Source: Marinobacter sp.
GTDB lineage: Bacteria; Pseudomonadota; Gammaproteobacteria; Pseudomonadales; Oleiphilaceae
Length of the DNA: 7,946 nucleotides
Direction: 5' to 3'
NCBI GenBank assembly: GCA_017643965.1
Contig: JAEPMM010000144.1
Location: 1 to 7,946 of the forward strand
The translations under genes were made by a program, and so were the position numbers. Every line of letters begins with the position of its first letter. Position 1 is the stretch's first letter. The notes beneath the pieces were generated by a model. It was not told the DNA's origin. It ran no database searches and worked only from the letters and a program-made list of their open reading frames with translations. This document shows, in pieces, positions 5,415 to 7,946 of this stretch.

Positions 5415-6953
5415 TTACTGAATGTTGGTGTCGCCTTTAGCTCGGGACAGGGTGGTGCCGACCGGAGGGCGGTGATGCAGGGAGTACAGAACGCGGTCAA
5501 GAACGGCCTGGCCATTCCATGCCGGGTCGGTATTGACCATGCCAACGACGGCCCAGGTGGTGTTGTTGTTGTCTCGGGTAAAGCCAGCAATGGAGCGGAC
5601 GTTTTCCAGGTAACCGGTCTTGATGCGCCCCTGGCCCTCCATACCGACATTGCGCAGCCGCCGGGCCATGGTGCCATCCATCGCGATCAACGGCATTGAC
5701 GCCATCAGATCGGCAGAGAACGGGCTGTTCCAGGCGTGCTGCAGAATCTGGGCACCCTGGCGAGCGGTGATGCGGCCGTGGCGGGTCAGGCCCGCGCCGT
5801 TATCGATCACCATGCCGGCGGTGTTAACGCCCTTGTTTTCCAGCCAGTCGTAGATCACCCGGATGCCGGCGGCGCGGTCATCATCTTCGCCTTCCGCCCG
5901 ATGTTCGGCACCCAGGGTCAGCAGCAACTGACGGGCCATGACGTTACTGCTCCATTTGTTGATGTCCCGCACCATGGTGACCAGGTCGGGAGAGGTGGTG
6001 CGCAACATCAGCCGGGCATCCTCGGGCGTCTGCCCGCTGAGGTTGTCACCCGACACCGAAATGCCCATTTCCGAGAGCAGCGAGCGCACCAGAGATGCCG
6101 AGTATTGCTCGTGGGGGAGCAGCGAGAAGTAGGCGGTGGTACGGCAGCCCTGTGGCAATTCCCCGGTGACCCGCACGGTGACGCGCTGATCGGCATGGAA
6201 TACCGGCTCCCAGGTGAACCCGCGGCGGGACGGGCAGGGCCCCTCGGCAACGGCGGTGACACGGTTATCAATCACCACGTCCGGAAGCGCAGGCGCACTC
6301 CAGGCCTGAGTGCCGCGCTCGTCCGCACGGACCTGGAAGTGCAGCAGGTTCAGGTTGGTCAGGAAGGCCGACGGCTCCACCAGAAAGGGCGCATAGGGAT
6401 TGTTGCCGTTGTCATCAAAGGCCGGCAGCCCGCCGGCCATTTCGAAGTACCCGCCATCGAGCACAAGGTTGCCAGCTATTTCGGTGACACCCATGCCGCG
6501 GAGCTCCCGCAGGGTGCTCCACAACCGTTCGATGGTGAGCTTCGGGTCGCCACCGAACCTGACGTAGAAATTCCCTTGCAGGGTGTTGCCGGACAGAACA
6601 CCGTCGGTGTAGAAATCCGTATTCCAGTGATGGGTCGGCCCGAGAATTTCCAGGCTGGCGTAGGTCGTGACCAGCTTCATAATGGAGCCGGGGCTCATCA
6701 GGGCATCGGCGTTAATGTACTGGTCGATACCGGGGCCATTGAGGGGAATGGCCGCTACACTCAACGCTTCGTCATTGCGCAGTGATTCAGAGGCGTAATC
6801 CCGTACCTGATTGCTCCAGGTTTTGGCGTTGGCGGTGGTTGAGTCATCACCCGTGGCAGACAACGGATTACCCACCAGGGCAAGGGCGAGGGCACCTGCC
6901 AGCGGAAAACGAGAGACTGATTTTCGGAAGTGGAAAGTCGCCGAACGTCGCAT
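5415..6953 (-). CDS. dacB: D-Ala-D-Ala carboxypeptidase/endopeptidase, PBP4 type
   Basis: This 512-residue periplasmic class C penicillin-binding protein trims stem peptides and cuts D-Ala-mDAP cross-links in peptidoglycan. A signal peptide is visible: a basic start, then 'FPLAGALALALVGNPLSATG', with cleavage near residue 33-35. All three active-site motifs are intact: SIMK (90-93, nucleophile Ser90, Lys93), SSN (335-337) and KTG (445-447). The long insert between SxxK and SxN, with 'FYVRFGGDPKLT' and 'GNLVLDGGYF', is diagnostic of PBP4 rather than PBP5/6. It is slightly longer than E. coli DacB (477). ATG at 6953 has only a weak upstream GGGTCCGG and no better start is seen. The gene is transcribed alone, divergently from the hydroxylase-like gene. 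No hairpin with a T-run follows its stop. A C7 run (plus-strand 5391-5397) lies just beyond. Confidence 0.95.
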   Translation of the reverse strand: MRRSATFHFRKSVSRFPLAGALALALVGNPLSATGDDSTTANAKTWSNQVRDYASESLRNDEALSVAAIPLNGPGIDQYINADALMSPGSIMKLVTTYASLEILGPTHHWNTDFYTDGVLSGNTLQGNFYVRFGGDPKLTIERLWSTLRELRGMGVTEIAGNLVLDGGYFEMAGGLPAFDDNGNNPYAPFLVEPSAFLTNLNLLHFQVRADERGTQAWSAPALPDVVIDNRVTAVAEGPCPSRRGFTWEPVFHADQRVTVRVTGELPQGCRTTAYFSLLPHEQYSASLVRSLLSEMGISVSGDNLSGQTPEDARLMLRTTSPDLVTMVRDINKWSSNVMARQLLLTLGAEHRAEGEDDDRAAGIRVIYDWLENKGVNTAGMVIDNGAGLTRHGRITARQGAQILQHAWNSPFSADLMASMPLIAMDGTMARRLRNVGMEGQGRIKTGYLENVRSIAGFTRDNNNTTWAVVGMVNTDPAWNGQAVLDRVLYSLHHRPPVGTTLSRAKGDTNIQ

Positions 6954-6964
6954 GGCCGGACCCG

Positions 6965-6983
6965 TTGTGAGTTATGTCATAAC
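6965..6983. promoter_or_regulatory. Palindromic operator-like site upstream of dacB
   Basis: GTTATGTCATAAC (6971-6983) is a perfect palindrome with 6-bp arms around one base. Overlapping it, TGTGA (6966-6970), six bases, then TCATA (6977-6981) resembles the CRP/Vfr pattern TGTGA-N6-TCACA with one mismatch. The site is only 12-30 bp from the dacB start codon, so bound protein would more likely block than activate dacB. No regulator gene is nearby, and the assignment is tentative. Confidence 0.35.
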
Positions 6984-7254
6984 AATAGCCCAAATTCGTC
7001 GTGTGTACTATGTGGAAAAGCTCTACATGACGTTAATGAATGCCAGTAGTGTCATTGTTTATACAGCACTTTTGTGACCTCGTGTAAGTACTGTTTGGAA
7101 TCAGCAAGTTAGGTGGATAAAACGTAATCAGATTGCTGTCAATGACTCTGCGTTCAATTTTTAGCGGATTTCGGCGGCAGTGGGGTCATGGAATCCGGCC
7201 ATCAAAAGGCGTCTCCTAGAATTATTGCCATCAATGGTTCCAAAAACAATGAGA

Positions 7255-7260
7255 TGGGAG
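7255..7260 (+). promoter_or_regulatory. Shine-Dalgarno site fixing the start of the hydroxylase-like gene
   Basis: GGGAGG sits six bases before ATG 7267. The other in-frame starts (GTG 7180, ATG 7234, ATG 7249) have no comparable site, and the codons between 7180 and 7266 are A+T-rich, unlike the body of the gene. This supports 7267 as the real start and a protein 29 residues shorter than the longest open frame. Confidence 0.75.
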
Positions 7261-7266
7261 GCTGCC

Positions 7267-7740
7267 ATGATAGGAATACCGCTGGGTCTGATCACCGCCA
7301 ATGCCGTTGAATGGGTGTTTCACAAGCATGTGCTTCACGACATGGGGCGGGATCGCCACAGTTTCTGGGCGTTTCACTGGCACGACCACCACCGCAGCGT
7401 TCGCAAGAACGGGTTTCTGGACGAGGATTACCGGCAGCCGCCCCTCACCTGGAACGCCCAGACCAAAGAGGTGGCGGCCCTGGTTGCCGGTGCGGCGGCG
7501 GTCACGCCCCTGATGCCGGTTGCGCCATTTTTTGTGGGTACTCTGTATTACTGTGCCTGGAACTACTACCGTGTGCATAAGAAATCCCACCTGGATCCGG
7601 AGTGGGCCCGTGATCACCTGCCGTGGCATTACGATCATCACATGGGCCCGAATCCCAACGCCAACTGGTGCGTGACCAAACCCTGGTTTGATCACCTGAT
7701 GGGCACCCGTGAGCCCATGCAGAATCGCAGGCCTGCGTGA
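7267..7740 (+). CDS. Small fatty acid hydroxylase/sterol desaturase-like membrane protein
   Basis: From ATG 7267 this is 157 residues, with two hydrophobic regions, about 2-17 and 68-98. Histidine clusters fit a membrane di-iron oxygenase: EWVFHKHVLH (15-24), HWHDHH (37-42), HKKSH (104-108) and HYDHH (121-125), plus His31, His117 and His143. The family (fatty acid hydroxylase/sterol desaturase, Pfam PF04116) uses such clusters to hold two irons that hydroxylate or desaturate lipids with O2 in the inner membrane. This protein is short for a full member (often over 200 residues) and the first clusters are spaced unusually, so activity is not assured. ATG 7267 is chosen for its GGGAGG site. The frame is open back to GTG 7180, which would give 186 residues. 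The GST-like gene starts 41 bp downstream on the same strand, possibly co-transcribed. Confidence 0.72.
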   Translation: MIGIPLGLITANAVEWVFHKHVLHDMGRDRHSFWAFHWHDHHRSVRKNGFLDEDYRQPPLTWNAQTKEVAALVAGAAAVTPLMPVAPFFVGTLYYCAWNYYRVHKKSHLDPEWARDHLPWHYDHHMGPNPNANWCVTKPWFDHLMGTREPMQNRRPA

Positions 7741-7781
7741 TAACGACGGCCACTTTTTTTCATCGTCAGTAAGGTTGTTTC

Positions 7782-7946
7782 ATGCCCAATATGTTGCTTC
7801 ACAATGTGAACGTTCTCGGCTCGGTGGCCACCTCCTCGCTCACCGCCTGGCGCGGATGTCTGGTGGTCCGCTCTGTTGCTCAACCGGAAAAGCCGCTGGT
7901 GCTCTACGATATGGAAGCCTGCCCCTATTGCCGCCGGGTGAGGGAG
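7782..7946 (+). CDS. Glutathione S-transferase N-terminal domain protein (partial)
   Basis: The first 55 codons are present and the gene runs off the window. After an N-terminal stretch of about 38 residues comes 'PLVLYDMEACPYCRRVRE' (38-55), a thioredoxin-fold first strand leading to a CPYC redox motif (Cys48, Cys51), as in glutaredoxins and in GST-like proteins with an N-terminal glutaredoxin domain. It probably uses glutathione or a thiol partner in the cytoplasm; substrate unknown. The leader before the fold (MPNMLLHNVNVLGSVATSSL) has no clear signal-peptide layout; proteins of this type I recall carry a short extension there. ATG 7782 has AAGG (7771-7774) at workable spacing; ATG 7791 is an alternative. 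A plain glutaredoxin cannot be excluded from this fragment. Confidence 0.72.
   Translation, partial: MPNMLLHNVNVLGSVATSSLTAWRGCLVVRSVAQPEKPLVLYDMEACPYCRRVRE

Larger units (their letters stand above)
6954..7266. other. Divergent intergenic region between dacB and hydroxylase-like gene
   Basis: This 313-bp stretch is visibly richer in A+T than the flanking genes and should contain the promoters of both divergent genes. Toward the + strand gene, a weak promoter-like pair is TTGGAA (7095-7100), a 17-bp spacer and TAAAAC (7118-7123), each 4/6 to the sigma-70 consensus. TATACA (7060-7065) is a fair -10 but lacks a matching -35. Toward dacB, TATTGT lies on the minus strand around 6982-6987 without a good -35. 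Short open frames inside have no Shine-Dalgarno site. No tRNA or riboswitch fold is recognisable to me. Confidence 0.5.

Noticed and set aside
5736..6785. A 349-codon open frame on the + strand inside dacB
   Set aside because: It is antisense to a dacB gene with all three catalytic motifs intact; the translation is low-complexity shadow protein.
7045..7066. LexA-like box on the minus strand beginning CTGTATAAAC
   Set aside because: The second half reads GAC rather than CAG at the required spacing, so the CTG-N10-CAG rule fails.
7188..7310. A possible 40-codon leader ORF starting at ATG 7188, overlapping the hydroxylase-like gene
   Set aside because: There is no spaced Shine-Dalgarno site, it is out of frame with the gene and runs into it, and the product resembles nothing.

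Overview
The window looks like ordinary chromosome from a GC-rich marine gammaproteobacterium. Protein style, gene content and strong Shine-Dalgarno sites recall Marinobacter and its relatives, but this is an impression from memory, not a database match. I see no insertion sequence, prophage, CRISPR array, tRNA or rRNA, and the genes look compositionally alike. The non-coding stretches, especially 6954-7266, are clearly richer in A+T.

Region 1 (1-2831, + strand) is a tight probable operon: the end of a short-chain dehydrogenase (SDR), an APH-type phosphotransferase of the ACAD10/ACAD11/LvaA kind, a histidine-phosphatase-fold protein that starts in the kinase's stop codon, and a complete classical SDR. 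The kinase plus SDRs suggest catabolism of a hydroxylated acyl-CoA or fatty acid. The substrate is not readable from the sequence.

Region 2 (2836-5211, - strand) is about the cell envelope. It holds a DUF4398 lipoprotein and an OmpA-type peptidoglycan-binding lipoprotein with a DUF4398-like N-terminal half, 25 bp apart and followed by a strong intrinsic terminator. Downstream is a DUF6279-type lipoprotein gene split by a single in-frame amber stop, so it is probably a pseudogene. It converges on Region 1 with only 4 bp between the stop codons.

Region 3 (5415-6953, - strand) is a complete PBP4-type D-Ala-D-Ala carboxypeptidase/endopeptidase (dacB). With the OmpA/DUF4398 pair it gives this strand a peptidoglycan and outer-membrane theme.

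Region 4 (6954-7946, + strand) is an A+T-richer divergent intergenic region, then a small histidine-rich membrane protein of the fatty acid hydroxylase/sterol desaturase type, then the start of a protein with a glutathione S-transferase/glutaredoxin-like N-terminus, cut by the window end.

The most notable items are the amber-interrupted lipoprotein, the histidine phosphatase that lacks the usual second active-site histidine, the kinase/phosphatase/SDR operon, and several inverted or direct repeats in the non-coding gaps. I did not find convincing evidence of a wholly new system.
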